This document shows, one piece after another, positions 50,970 to 59,994 of a DNA stretch of 64,000 nucleotides. The stretch is taken from positions 26,831 to 90,830 of the forward strand of contig CALMUT010000371.1 of NCBI GenBank assembly GCA_937872925.1. The letters are read 5' to 3'. A program made the translations under genes and the position numbers. The notes below the pieces were generated by a model. It was given only the letters and a program-made list of their open reading frames with translations, searched no databases and was not told where the DNA came from. This stretch comes from an uncultured Myxococcales bacterium (GTDB lineage Bacteria; Myxococcota_A; Polyangia; Polyangiales; Polyangiaceae). Within the stretch, counting starts at the first letter, position 1, and the number at the start of each line of letters is the position of its first letter.

Positions 50970-51608
50970 TCACGACTCTGCGTTGCCGCGCGAGTCGGAC
51001 GGAAATAGGTTGCGCGAAGCGATCAGCGCGGTCAGCGCGTTGACGCCTGCCGAGGCCTTGCGCCCCCGCAACTTGCAATAGTTGTAGAATGCCGTCGCTG
51101 GGATCGCGACGACGATACCGAGTACCGTCGTGAGTAACGCATCGGAAATCCCGGCCAGGGCCACGCGTGGCTCGGGGATCGCGGCGACGGCCAGGTCCGA
51201 GAATGCCTTCATCAATCCGAGCACCGTGCCGAGCAGTCCAGCCAGGGGGCCGTTGCTGCTGGTCCAGGCGAAGACCCCGGTGAAGCGTTCCCACTGTACG
51301 CGCGCTAACGCCGTGCGACCTTCGACGCGCTTTTCAAATTCCGGCGTGGTGTCGGCGCCATCGAGACCGGCGACCACGAGCTGAGTCTCAAGGCTCGGAG
51401 CGGCGGAAAGTTCGCTTTGGACCTGGGCGAGACTGCTTGCGCGCAGGATCCGCTCGCCTAGGCCGTGGGCGTCGCGCAGCAAATGACGATGGAAGAAGCG
51501 CCGGCGCTCAATGAAGAGCCCCACGTTGATGACGCTCGCGAGTACGAGCACCAACAAGACGATGCGATTACCGTAGAGAGCAAACTCCGCCAAACCTCGT
51601 TCGAACAT
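50970..51608 (-). CDS. MotA/TolQ/ExbB-type proton channel
   Basis: ATG 51608 has GAGG seven bases upstream. The 212-residue protein has three membrane helices (near 13-32, 110-135 and 150-172) and the family stretch GLLGTVLGLMKAFSDL, then ISDALLTTVLGIVVAIPATAFYNY. ExbB/TolQ proteins use the proton motive force with an ExbD/TolR partner. No exbD is found next to it. The TonB-like gene lies eight bases upstream in the same transcript. Confidence 0.9.
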   Translation of the reverse strand: MFERGLAEFALYGNRIVLLVLVLASVINVGLFIERRRFFHRHLLRDAHGLGERILRASSLAQVQSELSAAPSLETQLVVAGLDGADTTPEFEKRVEGRTALARVQWERFTGVFAWTSSNGPLAGLLGTVLGLMKAFSDLAVAAIPEPRVALAGISDALLTTVLGIVVAIPATAFYNYCKLRGRKASAGVNALTALIASRNLFPSDSRGNAES

Positions 51609-51616
51609 GATGTGCC

Positions 51617-52492
51617 TCAGCGTGTGAAGGTGACTGTGAAGGGCGGAGTGCGACCCGCGCTGGGGCGTCCGGCGTCGTCCCAAGCGACCGCGAAGCGCTG
51701 ACCCAAAGCGCAGCGGCGGGCGGCGGCGGCGAAGCCAAAGCCCGGATCCGAGAGCACGGCTGCGCTACTTGGCGAGCCGTCTGCGCGCACGGTCACGACC
51801 ACCAACACGCGGGCGTAGTGCACGTCATTTGCGTCCGCTTCGGGTGGGAATGCGCAATTCCACGATTCGCTCACTGGGCGCGCGAAGCGGCGTTTTGAAG
51901 GGGCCTTTGCGCCCGCCGTTGCCCGCGGTGGGGCAAGCCTGCCTGCGCCGCCGGGTCCCGAGCGCGTGGGCGTCTGCTGCGCGACGTGGCCACCGCGTGC
52001 ACCTGGGTCGCGCACGGCTTTGTCCGAGGTGCCCGTCGCGGCCGTGACGCCGCCGGCGTAGCGCGACGCGCTGCCCTGGACCACAGTGAAATCCAGGGGG
52101 TCAGATTCGGCGCCGTGCGCCTCGGGCGCAGTGACCACGCGGCCCGCTTGCGCTGCGGCGGGCGCGCCGTGGGGCCGAGGGGGTCCGGACGCACGCTGGG
52201 CCTCCGGGCCAGCGGAGGGTTCCACTGCGTCGTTGCTCGGGTCGCCGGGCAGGGGCACCGCGTCGGCCCGGGCGACTTCTGGCGGCGGAATTGGAGGCTC
52301 CGGTGGCGTCTCTGATGCTGGCGGATCGACCGGCTGGGGCGGCTCCGGAAGTAGCTCGACCTCGTACACACTGACGTTGGTCGGATCGGTCATCGCCAGC
52401 ATACGGGCGCCGACCCAAACCACGAAGGGCGCGTGCAACGCGGCACTGAGCCCGATACCCCGTGCCACCGCCAGAGTGTGCGGCGGAATCAT
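51617..52492 (-). CDS. TonB-like energy transducer
   Basis: ATG 52492 begins a 291-residue protein with an N-terminal membrane helix (ARGIGLSAALHAPFVVWVG). A long Pro/Ala-rich periplasmic spacer follows (residues 50-200), and a C-terminal TonB-type domain (HYARVLVVVTVRADGSPSSAAVL; written here in full up to 20 as ARVLVVVTVRADGSPSSA). It ends TPPFTVTFTR. TonB proteins transmit energy to outer-membrane receptors. Paired with the ExbB-like gene, but no receptor or ExbD is adjacent. The longer frame to 52594 reads through the aminotransferase upstream region. Confidence 0.78.
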   Translation of the reverse strand: MIPPHTLAVARGIGLSAALHAPFVVWVGARMLAMTDPTNVSVYEVELLPEPPQPVDPPASETPPEPPIPPPEVARADAVPLPGDPSNDAVEPSAGPEAQRASGPPRPHGAPAAAQAGRVVTAPEAHGAESDPLDFTVVQGSASRYAGGVTAATGTSDKAVRDPGARGGHVAQQTPTRSGPGGAGRLAPPRATAGAKAPSKRRFARPVSESWNCAFPPEADANDVHYARVLVVVTVRADGSPSSAAVLSDPGFGFAAAARRCALGQRFAVAWDDAGRPSAGRTPPFTVTFTR

Positions 52493-52648
52493 CTTGCTCG
52501 ACGCAGGGTGCAAAGGCCGATCCACGCATGCAGGGCCGATTTTCGCCGCCGCACCGAAATCACTGCGCTCGCCACGGCCTCGCGTGCAATTCATGCAGGC
52601 GCGGCGGGCTCTGGTCTCCGGCCGCGCGCTTTGCTACGACCGTCCGTC

Positions 52649-53968
52649 ATGAATACCGACGAGATGATCGCCCTGTGCAAAAAGCACACGATGTACACGT
52701 GGTCTGCCACCGACAACGTGAACCCGTTGCCCATCGCTCGGGCGGAGGGAGTGTATATGTACACTCCCGAAGGCAAGCGCATCTTGGACTTCAACAGCCA
52801 GTTGATGAGCGTGCTGATTGGGCACAGTCACCCCAAAGTCGTCGAACGCATGAAGCAGGCGGCGGACAAGTTGATCTACGTCTATCCGCAGACCGCCACG
52901 GAAGTGCGTGCGCGCTATTCGAAGAAGCTAGCGGACCTCGCGCCCGGCGATATCAATACGTTTTACTACACCTTGGGCGGCGCCGAGGCGAACGAGAGCG
53001 CAATCCGCGCGGCCAAGCTGTTCACGGGTCGTGAAAAGATCCTGTCGCGCTTTCGTAGCTATCACGGCGGTACCAACGCCACGATGCAGTTGACCGGTGA
53101 TCCGCGGCGTTGGGCTAACGAGCCGGGCATGCCCGGTGTGATCCGCGTGATGGATCCCAAGCCGTACAATTTCTCATTCGGTGAAACGGACGAGGAGATC
53201 ACCAAGAACAACCTGACCTACCTGGAAGAAGTCATTCAGTACGAAGGCCCCCAGAACATCGCTGCCATGTTCATCGAAACGGTCACTGGCACGAATGGCA
53301 TCTTGCCACCGCCCAAGGGCTACCTGCAGGGCCTGCGCCAGCTGCTGGACAAGTACGGGATCTTGCTCGTATGTGACGAGGTCATGGCGGGGCAGGGCCG
53401 CGCCGGCGAGCTTTTCGCCCTCCGATACCGGGACCTCGTTCCGGGCAAGGTGACCCTGGCCAAGGGGCTGACCAGCAGCTACGTGCCGCTGGGCGCCGTT
53501 GGCATGCGCGACAAGATCGCCGAGCATTTCCGCAAGAACGTGTACTGGGGCGGGTTGACCTACAACTCGCACCCGTTTTGCCTCGAAGTGGCCGACGCTG
53601 TGCTTGACGTCATGATCGAGGAGAAGCTCGTCGAAAACGCGGCACGCCTGGAAAAGACCATGCGCAGCGAAATGGATCGGCTGCAGGCCAAACACCCGTC
53701 CGTGCGGGAAGGGCGCTGCATCGGGCTCTTCGGGATCATGGAGACCCGGAAGAACAAGCAGGGTGAATTCCTCGCGCCGTACAACGGCAGTCACCCCGCG
53801 ATGGACAAGCTGGCGAAGTTCTTCAAGGACGAAGGCCTCTTTACCTTCGTGCGCTGGAGCGCATTCATGTGCAATCCGCCGCTGACGATCACCGAAGCCC
53901 AGCTCAAAGAAGGCTTCGAGATCATCGACCGTGGTCTTGAGATCACGGACGCGGCGTTCGAGGGCTGA
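52649..53968 (+). CDS. Class III aminotransferase, taurine/beta-alanine type
   Basis: The 439-residue PLP enzyme has the pyridoxal lysine at Lys272 (TLAKGLTSS). Other conserved elements are TLGGAEANESAIRAAK, FRSYHGGTNA and LLVCDEVMAGQGRAG. The early motif HTMYTWSATDNVNPLPI fits taurine/beta-alanine:pyruvate or 2-oxoglutarate transaminases. In this setting it would turn beta-alanine into malonate semialdehyde, the mmsA substrate. The substrate is inferred from context. ATG 52649 was chosen because similarity starts there. Confidence 0.88.
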   Translation: MNTDEMIALCKKHTMYTWSATDNVNPLPIARAEGVYMYTPEGKRILDFNSQLMSVLIGHSHPKVVERMKQAADKLIYVYPQTATEVRARYSKKLADLAPGDINTFYYTLGGAEANESAIRAAKLFTGREKILSRFRSYHGGTNATMQLTGDPRRWANEPGMPGVIRVMDPKPYNFSFGETDEEITKNNLTYLEEVIQYEGPQNIAAMFIETVTGTNGILPPPKGYLQGLRQLLDKYGILLVCDEVMAGQGRAGELFALRYRDLVPGKVTLAKGLTSSYVPLGAVGMRDKIAEHFRKNVYWGGLTYNSHPFCLEVADAVLDVMIEEKLVENAARLEKTMRSEMDRLQAKHPSVREGRCIGLFGIMETRKNKQGEFLAPYNGSHPAMDKLAKFFKDEGLFTFVRWSAFMCNPPLTITEAQLKEGFEIIDRGLEITDAAFEG

Positions 53969-54012
53969 AGCACCCCCGCCGGAGTTGAAGCGTGCGCCAG
54001 GCGGCGGTGTCG

Positions 54013-54765
54013 TTAGCCTGGGCAGGCCGGGTCCGTGAGCTTCAGGTTCGCAGTCGCCGTGCCAACGCCCTGCACTACGACTTTGAGTTCAATGGAGTGC
54101 ACGCCTGGGTCGCACGGTGCGTCCACGATGGTCAGCACCGTCAAGCTTTCCCCACAGTGCAGCTTGATGGCGCTGGCGTGGCTGCCCGGTAGCCCGTTGA
54201 CGCTGGCCGTCGTGTCGACGCGGGCGCAGCTGACGTCGTCGGCGCCTGTGGCCAGGATCCGAAAGCCGATCATCGGGGAGCCCTGGCCGCCCCAGGTCAG
54301 GGGGGCCTCTTCTCCGTCCTGGAACTCCCGGAACGCTCCCGGCGTTGCAGGACCGATCTTCAGCCCAGCGCCGCTCTTTTGACCGTCGAAGGGGTCGGTG
54401 CACTTTTCCACTAGCGGAGCGACGGGGCAGCCTCCGCCGAGAAGCGGCGCGCAGGTGGCTTCCCCCACCCAGGCGCCGGCTTGGCACTGATAGGTCCAGG
54501 TGTCGACCTTGTTGGGGTCCTCGAACTGGCACACGTCGGCAGTGTCGCAAGCGCCCCCGACGAAGGGGCGCTCGGCCGGGCAGCTCACGTCGGGCACGAA
54601 GCAGCTGGCACTCCCCCCAGACCCTCCCGTCGCGGCGGAGGCACCACTTGCGCCAGAACCTCCGTTTCCGCCCGCGCCCCCGCTCGCGGGGTCGCCTTCA
54701 ACTTTCGAGCCGCAGGCAAGCGTGAGAGTCAACGAGAGCAGGCCAATGTGTGCCAAACAGCGCAT
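54013..54765 (-). CDS. Cys-containing lipoprotein, 250 aa
   Basis: ATG 54765 gives a signal peptide with lipobox LTLAC (Cys18). A Gly/Ser/Ala linker is followed by a beta-rich domain with about ten cysteines (FVPDVSCPAERPFVGGAC; CDTADVCQFED). The C-terminal half looks Ig-like (VHSIELKVVVQGVGTATANL). No family is recognised. It ends 44 bases from the convergent aminotransferase. Confidence 0.68.
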   Translation of the reverse strand: MRCLAHIGLLSLTLTLACGSKVEGDPASGGAGGNGGSGASGASAATGGSGGSASCFVPDVSCPAERPFVGGACDTADVCQFEDPNKVDTWTYQCQAGAWVGEATCAPLLGGGCPVAPLVEKCTDPFDGQKSGAGLKIGPATPGAFREFQDGEEAPLTWGGQGSPMIGFRILATGADDVSCARVDTTASVNGLPGSHASAIKLHCGESLTVLTIVDAPCDPGVHSIELKVVVQGVGTATANLKLTDPACPG

Positions 54766-54866
54766 GGATGGTTTCCAAGAGCAATCTGCGTGCCGGTCTT
54801 GCCGAGTGCAGGCGTGGAGCTTCGAGACCATTGAGACTCGGACCGATCCTGCTTCGGCGACGGAGG

Positions 54867-55934
54867 TCAGGGCAGCCGCGGAAACAGCTTGGGGAAGCGC
54901 TGAGGCAGGACTTCGAACAGGACGTCGGCGACCCGTTGGCTGCCGGCGGCGTTCCAGTGCCGGTTGCCCAGGAAGTAGTAGCGCGAGTGGGTCTCGGGTG
55001 GAAAATGCTCAAAAAGGCTCAGGCGTGAGATGCCCGCGCGGTCGAGTTGCTCATAGGTTGGCCCGTAGACGCCGCGTTCGAACCCTTTCGTGAATGTGGG
55101 ATAGGGATACGTAACGACGAGGAAGGGGACGTTCCACGCTCGCACATTCGAAGCGATGGCTTTGATGTTCTCGATGCTGTGCGCCCGTAGTTGTTGGTAC
55201 GAGGGCAGCGCGGCTGCGGCGTCCTGCGCGCCCCCGTCCTGCTTTGGATCTTCCCAGGCCGCCTTGTCGATGCGATCCCGAAGCGCCCAATAGGCGCGCA
55301 TATCCGCTGTTGCCGGGAAGCTGCCGTCGGAGCCCTGCAGTCGCCGGTATGCCTCGTCGTCGTACATATCCGAGTTGTCCAGGAACAAGAGCACGAGGTC
55401 GGGTGAGAAACCGCGCAATGGACCCTCGACAACTCGCCGATGGATGAGCGTGCCCCAGGATGGCGCCGCGATGTTCCACACTTCGTAGCGGTCGTCCCCG
55501 TCAGCGTTTAGCTTTCGTTCCAGACGCTTGTAGAACGTTTCGTGGTGGCGAACGCCGTGCCCATATACGAAGGAGTCCCCGAGTAGGACGATGCGGGTAT
55601 GCCCCGGGGGTTTCTCGACCGGGTATTCATCGTTGCGGAATCCGAGGGAGTTGATCGCGATGTCGACTTGGTACTCTAAGGTCTGAACCGAAGCGTCCTT
55701 GATAAACTCGCGCTCGACCGCCCGATCACAGGGCGTGTTGATGTGGTGATAGACGCTAGCGTCGTCGAGAGCCAAGGGGTGTCGCGTACAGCTCGACACC
55801 AGTGCGCGCGTGACCTCCGAGTACTCCGCGCGCTGCCAAACTCGGCGCGCCAGGTACGCAATCAAGCCCACTATCACGGCAAGATACGCGACGACGGCAA
55901 GGCGCTGCAGGCGTTTGGGATTGATGGGGGCCAT
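54867..55934 (-). CDS. Membrane-anchored SGNH/GDSL hydrolase
   Basis: ATG 55934 begins a 355-residue protein with an N-terminal membrane anchor (AVVAYLAVIVGLIAYLARRV). An SGNH domain follows with the nucleophile Ser in VLLGDSFVYGHGV (block I), an Asn/Gly region (NIAAPSWGT), and the catalytic His in GNRHWNAAGSQ (block V, with Asn replacing Asp of DxxH). These enzymes hydrolyse or transfer acyl groups, often on polysaccharides. It is divergent from the SxtJ-like, DUF5989-like and carbamoyltransferase genes, 122 bases from the chosen sxtJ-like start. Confidence 0.82.
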   Translation of the reverse strand: MAPINPKRLQRLAVVAYLAVIVGLIAYLARRVWQRAEYSEVTRALVSSCTRHPLALDDASVYHHINTPCDRAVEREFIKDASVQTLEYQVDIAINSLGFRNDEYPVEKPPGHTRIVLLGDSFVYGHGVRHHETFYKRLERKLNADGDDRYEVWNIAAPSWGTLIHRRVVEGPLRGFSPDLVLLFLDNSDMYDDEAYRRLQGSDGSFPATADMRAYWALRDRIDKAAWEDPKQDGGAQDAAAALPSYQQLRAHSIENIKAIASNVRAWNVPFLVVTYPYPTFTKGFERGVYGPTYEQLDRAGISRLSLFEHFPPETHSRYYFLGNRHWNAAGSQRVADVLFEVLPQRFPKLFPRLP

Positions 55935-56056
55935 TGGGTCGCAGCTGCGAGTGTAGACCGCAGAGCTACAGGGCGGGGCAGTGGCGAATGACGGCACGCG
56001 GCTTCGATTGCGGCGGGTTTGACGTTGCACGGCGTCCAGGCGACGCTCGGGGAGTC

Positions 56057-56455
56057 GTGCAAGCACTTGGCAACCCGCCGTCGGATCGCGCGTCTGGCGC
56101 GGTGCTGGCACTCGCACTGCTGGCATTGGGTGTGTTGCCGCTCCTGCGCGGGCGACCCCCACGGGATGGCCTGCTCCTGCTCGGCGCCCTTGTCCTGGTT
56201 GTCGTCGTGGCGCGCCCCAGGATGCTCCGACCCATCAACCGTGCGATTCGGTCCGTGGGTCGGGCGGTCGGTTTCGTGGTCCAGCAGGTCACGCTCTCGG
56301 TGCTCTTCTTTCTGGTCCTAACGCCGATGGCAGCCATTGGCCGCCTCATCGGCAGGGATGTTCTCGGTCGGAAGCTGGCCCGCGCCGAGGCGACCTATTG
56401 GATCTCCCGCGGCACGACCCAGGTCACTGCCCGCGATCTACACAAGCCCTATTGA
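56057..56455 (+). CDS. SxtJ-like small membrane protein
   Basis: The frame is open from 55934. GTG 56057 gives 132 residues, matching the length I recall for SxtJ; ATG 55988 would give 155 with an unlikely Gly/Arg-rich lead, so I chose the shorter. Two hydrophobic segments (residues 16-34; about 42-58) are followed by a conserved amphipathic region (RPINRAIRSVGRAVGFVVQ), a third membrane segment (VTLSVLFFLVLTPMAAIG) and the tail WISRGTTQ. Its function is unknown. It is three bases from the next small gene. Confidence 0.72.
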   Translation: MQALGNPPSDRASGAVLALALLALGVLPLLRGRPPRDGLLLLGALVLVVVVARPRMLRPINRAIRSVGRAVGFVVQQVTLSVLFFLVLTPMAAIGRLIGRDVLGRKLARAEATYWISRGTTQVTARDLHKPY

Positions 56456-56458
56456 GCA

Positions 56459-56611
56459 ATGTTGGAGTTCATCAAAGACTTTTGGGGATTCCTGCGGGAG
56501 CGTAAGAAGTTCTGGCTCTTGCCAATGCTGATCATCTTTGGACTCCTCGCGGTGCTGACGTTCTTGGCTGAGACCAGCGCTGCGGGCCCGTTCATCTACA
56601 CGATCTTCTGA
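56459..56611 (+). CDS. Tiny membrane protein, DUF5989/SxtK-like, 50 aa
   Basis: The reading MLEFIKDFWGFLRERKKFWL (first 20) continues into a hydrophobic helix (PMLIIFGLLAVLTFLAET) and ends AAGPFIYTIF. The layout, a basic amphipathic lead then a single membrane segment, fits the DUF5989/SxtK-like proteins found beside carbamoyltransferases. It is three bases after the SxtJ-like gene and 10 bases before the carbamoyltransferase, so the three are one transcript. The start ATG is at 56459; no strong SD is visible, as expected if coupled. Confidence 0.82.
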   Translation: MLEFIKDFWGFLRERKKFWLLPMLIIFGLLAVLTFLAETSAAGPFIYTIF

Positions 56612-56621
56612 CCCACGACCC

Positions 56622-58391
56622 ATGCACATCCTCGGGATCTCTGCGTTTTATCACGACAGTGCCGCCGCACTGGTCGTGGATGGCCAGGTGATGGCTGCCG
56701 CTCAAGAAGAGCGCTTCAGCCGGAAGAAACACGACGCCGGATTCCCCGAGCACGCTCTGACGTGGACATTGGAGCACGCGGGGCTTTGCTTGGCGGATGT
56801 CGACTACGTGGTGTTCTACGAGAAGCCGTTCATTAAGTTCGAGCGTCTGCTGGAGACCTACTTGCACTTCGCTCCGCGCGGGTTTCGGTCCTTTCGCGCG
56901 GCGATCCCCCTGTGGCTGCGTGACAAATTGTTCCAGAAGCAGCAACTGCAGACGCGCTTGCGGGAGATCGATGCGGGCTTCGATCCTGGCAAGTTGTTGT
57001 TCTCCGAGCATCACCGAAGCCATGCGGCCAGCGCGTTCTTCGTCTCGCCGTTTCAGAATGCAGCCGTGCTGACCCTGGACGGCGTGGGCGAGTGGGCGAC
57101 GACTACCCTAGGCGTAGGGCGCGGCGCGGATTTGGAGCTGACTCACGAAATCCACTTTCCGCACTCCCTGGGCCTTTTGTACAGCGCGTTTACCTACTAC
57201 GCCGGTTTCAAGGTCAACTCTGGGGAGTACAAGTTGATGGGTCTCGCACCCTGCGGCGAGCCCAAGTATGTCCAGCGCATCTACGACCACTTGATTGATC
57301 TAAAGCCCGACGGTTCCTTTCGCCTCAACCTCGACTACTTCGAATACTGCACCGGCCTTCAGATGGTGGGGGCCCGCTTCGAGCGGCTCTTCGGCGGGCC
57401 TGCACGCAAGCCCGAGGAGCCGCTTCGTGCGCGCGACGCGGATATCGCAGCCTCGATCCAGCAGGTGATCGATGAAGCCGTGCTGCGTCTCGCAGCCCAG
57501 GCCCACGCGCTGACCGGACTGGACCAGCTATGCCTCGCCGGCGGGGTGGCGCTCAACTGTGTTGCAAATGGCAGACTCGCAGCGCGCGGCCCGTTTGAGT
57601 CGCTCTGGATCCAGCCCGCGGCCGGCGATGCCGGTGGCGCCCTGGGAGCAGCGCTCACCGCTAGCTATGCCCACGGCCTGGCGCGAAACGTCGACGCTAG
57701 CCGCGATGGCATGGCGGGGGCCCTGCTGGGCCCAGAGTTTTCCCAACAGGAAATCGAAGCGCGTCTCGACGCCCTGGGCGCGCGGTATTCACGCCTGGAC
57801 GAAACGGATCTGCTGTCGGCATGCGCGCGGCGGCTCGATGCCGGGGACGCGCTCGGCTTTTTCCAGGGCAGGATGGAGTTCGGCCCGCGCGCGTTGGGGG
57901 CGCGCTCCATCTTGTGCGACGCGCGCCGCCCAGACGCCAAAGATGTGCTGAACGAAAAGATCAAGCTGCGCGAGTCCTTTCGCCCCTTCGCGCCCGCGGT
58001 GCTCGCGGAGCGCGCCTCGGAGTGGTTCGATCTGGATCAATCCAGCCCCTACATGCTGCTGGTGGCCGGTGTGGCAGCTGCTCGTCGCGGGAGCATCCCG
58101 GCCGTGACCCATGTGGACGGCTCGGCACGTGTGCAGACCGTCGGCGCGGAGGGGGAGCCGCGTTTCCGAGGGCTGTTGCGGGCCTTTGAGACGCTCACGG
58201 GTTGCCCCGTGCTGGTAAACACCAGCTTCAACGTTCGCGGTGAGCCGATCGTTTGTACCCCCGAGGACGCGTTCCGTTGTTTCATGGGCACCGAGCTGGA
58301 CTGCCTCGCGATTGGCCGCTGCCTCTTGCTGAAGAGCGAGCAGAGGGTCGCAGCCGATGCGGACTACGGCGCGCGCTTCAAACCGGATTGA
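56622..58391 (+). CDS. NodU/CmcH-family carbamoyltransferase
   Basis: The 589-residue enzyme begins ILGISAFYHDSAAALVVDG, the Kae1-like N-terminal domain that makes carbamoyl adenylate from carbamoyl phosphate and ATP. The iron-binding HHRSHAA motif is near residue 128. The C-terminal domain has GRMEFGPRALGARSIL, RESFRPFAPAVL and NTSFNVRGEPIV, as in NodU, CmcH, TobZ and SxtI. It should transfer a carbamoyl group to a hydroxyl of a sugar or secondary metabolite. The acceptor is unknown. It is followed by a GC hairpin. Confidence 0.92.
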   Translation: MHILGISAFYHDSAAALVVDGQVMAAAQEERFSRKKHDAGFPEHALTWTLEHAGLCLADVDYVVFYEKPFIKFERLLETYLHFAPRGFRSFRAAIPLWLRDKLFQKQQLQTRLREIDAGFDPGKLLFSEHHRSHAASAFFVSPFQNAAVLTLDGVGEWATTTLGVGRGADLELTHEIHFPHSLGLLYSAFTYYAGFKVNSGEYKLMGLAPCGEPKYVQRIYDHLIDLKPDGSFRLNLDYFEYCTGLQMVGARFERLFGGPARKPEEPLRARDADIAASIQQVIDEAVLRLAAQAHALTGLDQLCLAGGVALNCVANGRLAARGPFESLWIQPAAGDAGGALGAALTASYAHGLARNVDASRDGMAGALLGPEFSQQEIEARLDALGARYSRLDETDLLSACARRLDAGDALGFFQGRMEFGPRALGARSILCDARRPDAKDVLNEKIKLRESFRPFAPAVLAERASEWFDLDQSSPYMLLVAGVAAARRGSIPAVTHVDGSARVQTVGAEGEPRFRGLLRAFETLTGCPVLVNTSFNVRGEPIVCTPEDAFRCFMGTELDCLAIGRCLLLKSEQRVAADADYGARFKPD

Positions 58392-58420
58392 AGGTCGCTG
58401 GGAGCACGGGCGCCGCGCAG

Positions 58421-58447
58421 GGGCCCCGGGCCCGGAGTCCGGGGCCC
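58421..58447 (+). terminator. GC-rich hairpin after the carbamoyltransferase
   Basis: GGGCCCCGG (58421-58429) pairs with CCGGGGCCC (58439-58447), a 9-bp perfect stem with a 9-base loop, 29 bases after the stop codon. There is no T tract, so it may act as a transcript end or mRNA stabiliser. Confidence 0.5.
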
Positions 58448-58569
58448 GCGCACGGGCCGAGGAGCACGGGGCGGGGAGGCTCATTGGGAAAAAGCTAGGA
58501 ATAGCAGGTATTTACAAAGGAGAGCGTGTTTCGGATGCAGCCCCCGGGGATCCGAGGGAAACGTGGAGC

Positions 58570-59961
58570 ATGAGCATCCTGATCAAGAACGGGCGCATCA
58601 TCACGGCGAGCGACGACTACTTCGCGGATGTGCTCATCGAGGGCGAGAAAATCAAGACCATCGGGCAAGCGCTCGACGCCAAGGCGGACAAGACCATCGA
58701 CGCTCAGGGCAAGTTGGTCATCCCTGGCGGCATCGACCCGCATACGCATCTAGACATGCCCTTCGGTGGCACGACCAGCGCGGACGATTTTGAGAGCGGC
58801 ACGCTCGCCGCGGCCTTTGGTGGCACCACGACGCTGGTCGACTTCGCGATCCAGACCAAGGGCGAAAGCACCTTGAAGGGACTGGATACCTGGCACGCCA
58901 AAGCCGAAGGCAAAGCCACCATCGACTACGGCTTTCACATGATCGTCACGGACATGGCGGACGAGCGGCTCAGCGAAATGGACAAGCTCGCCGAGGCCGG
59001 CATCACCTCGTACAAACTGTTCATGGCGTATCCGGGAGTACTGTACGTCGACGATGGCACGCTCTATCGGACCTTTCGTCGTGCAGGAGAGAACGGCACG
59101 CGCATCTGCATGCATGCAGAGAACGGCATCGTGATTGACGAAATCGTCAAAGCGGCGGTGAAGGACGGCAAGCTCGAGCCACGCTGGCACGCGCACACAC
59201 GTCCCACGCGCATGGAGGCCGAGGGTGTGTACCGTTCGATCGCCATTGCGGAGGTGGCCAACGTGCCCTTGCACATTGTGCATTTGTCGTCTTCGGACGC
59301 CCTCGAGCAGGTGAAGCTGGCGCGTCAGCGCGGCGTGGACGTGCAGGCAGAAACCTGCCCGCAGTACCTGTTTCTGGACGACAGCTACTACGACAAACCC
59401 GACTTCGAGGGGGCGAAGTACGTGATGACGCCCGCGTTGCGCGAGAAATGGAACCAAGAAGTCCTGTGGCAGGGACTGAAATTTGGCCACCTGGCATTGG
59501 TGGCCACCGATCACTGCCCCTTCTGCTTCAAGGGGCAGAAGGAACTCGGGCGCGAGAGCTTCACGCAGATCCCGAACGGCGCACCAGGCGTCGAAAACCG
59601 CATGTCTTTGATCTATCAAGGCGTGGTGAAGGGCTACTTGAGCTTGAATCGCTTCGTCGAGATCACCAGCACCGCGGCGGCAAAGACCTTCGGCATGTTT
59701 CCGAAGAAGGGGACCATTGCCGTGGGCAGCGACGCAGACGTTGTGATCTTCGATCCAGATCGCAAGGTCACCATGAGCGTCAACAACGCAGACACCCATC
59801 ATATGAAAGTGGACTATTCCACTTACGAGGGCTTTGAGGTCCAGGGTTACGCCCAGACGGTGATCTCTCGGGGGCGTGTGGTTGTAGAAGATCGCAAGGG
59901 CGGCGTGAAAGGCGGCGGGAAGTTCATCAAACGTGCCCGTGCTGGGGAGCTCTTGCGCTAA
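58570..59961 (+). CDS. hydA: Dihydropyrimidinase / D-hydantoinase
   Basis: The frame is open further up, but family similarity starts at MSILIKNGRIITASDD, ATG 58570. The 463-residue amidohydrolase has the binuclear zinc site: DPHTHLDM, the carboxylated Lys149 in TSYKLFMAYPG, His in CMHAEN and HIVHLSSS, and the Asp in ATDHCPF. It opens dihydrouracil to N-carbamoyl-beta-alanine, linking PreTA to the amidase at 45286. The AT-richer 5' region (58481-58569) may hold its promoter. Confidence 0.94.
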   Translation: MSILIKNGRIITASDDYFADVLIEGEKIKTIGQALDAKADKTIDAQGKLVIPGGIDPHTHLDMPFGGTTSADDFESGTLAAAFGGTTTLVDFAIQTKGESTLKGLDTWHAKAEGKATIDYGFHMIVTDMADERLSEMDKLAEAGITSYKLFMAYPGVLYVDDGTLYRTFRRAGENGTRICMHAENGIVIDEIVKAAVKDGKLEPRWHAHTRPTRMEAEGVYRSIAIAEVANVPLHIVHLSSSDALEQVKLARQRGVDVQAETCPQYLFLDDSYYDKPDFEGAKYVMTPALREKWNQEVLWQGLKFGHLALVATDHCPFCFKGQKELGRESFTQIPNGAPGVENRMSLIYQGVVKGYLSLNRFVEITSTAAAKTFGMFPKKGTIAVGSDADVVIFDPDRKVTMSVNNADTHHMKVDYSTYEGFEVQGYAQTVISRGRVVVEDRKGGVKGGGKFIKRARAGELLR

Positions 59962-59969
59962 GACCAGGA

Positions 59970-59981
59970 TCTGTCGACAGA
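59970..59981. promoter_or_regulatory. 12-bp perfect palindrome upstream of a lipoprotein gene
   Basis: TCTGTCGACAGA lies between the hydantoinase stop and the next gene's ribosome site (AGGAAG at 59985). It contains TGTC and GACA like the array at 9992, but with no spacer, so the same protein need not bind it. Confidence 0.35.
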
Positions 59982-59994
59982 CAAAGGAAGAACC

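Noticed and set aside
59970..59981. Same regulator as the 9992 array acting at TCTGTCGACAGA
   Set aside because: Half-sites match but there is no spacer, so geometry is incompatible with the N8 sites; kept only as a palindrome.
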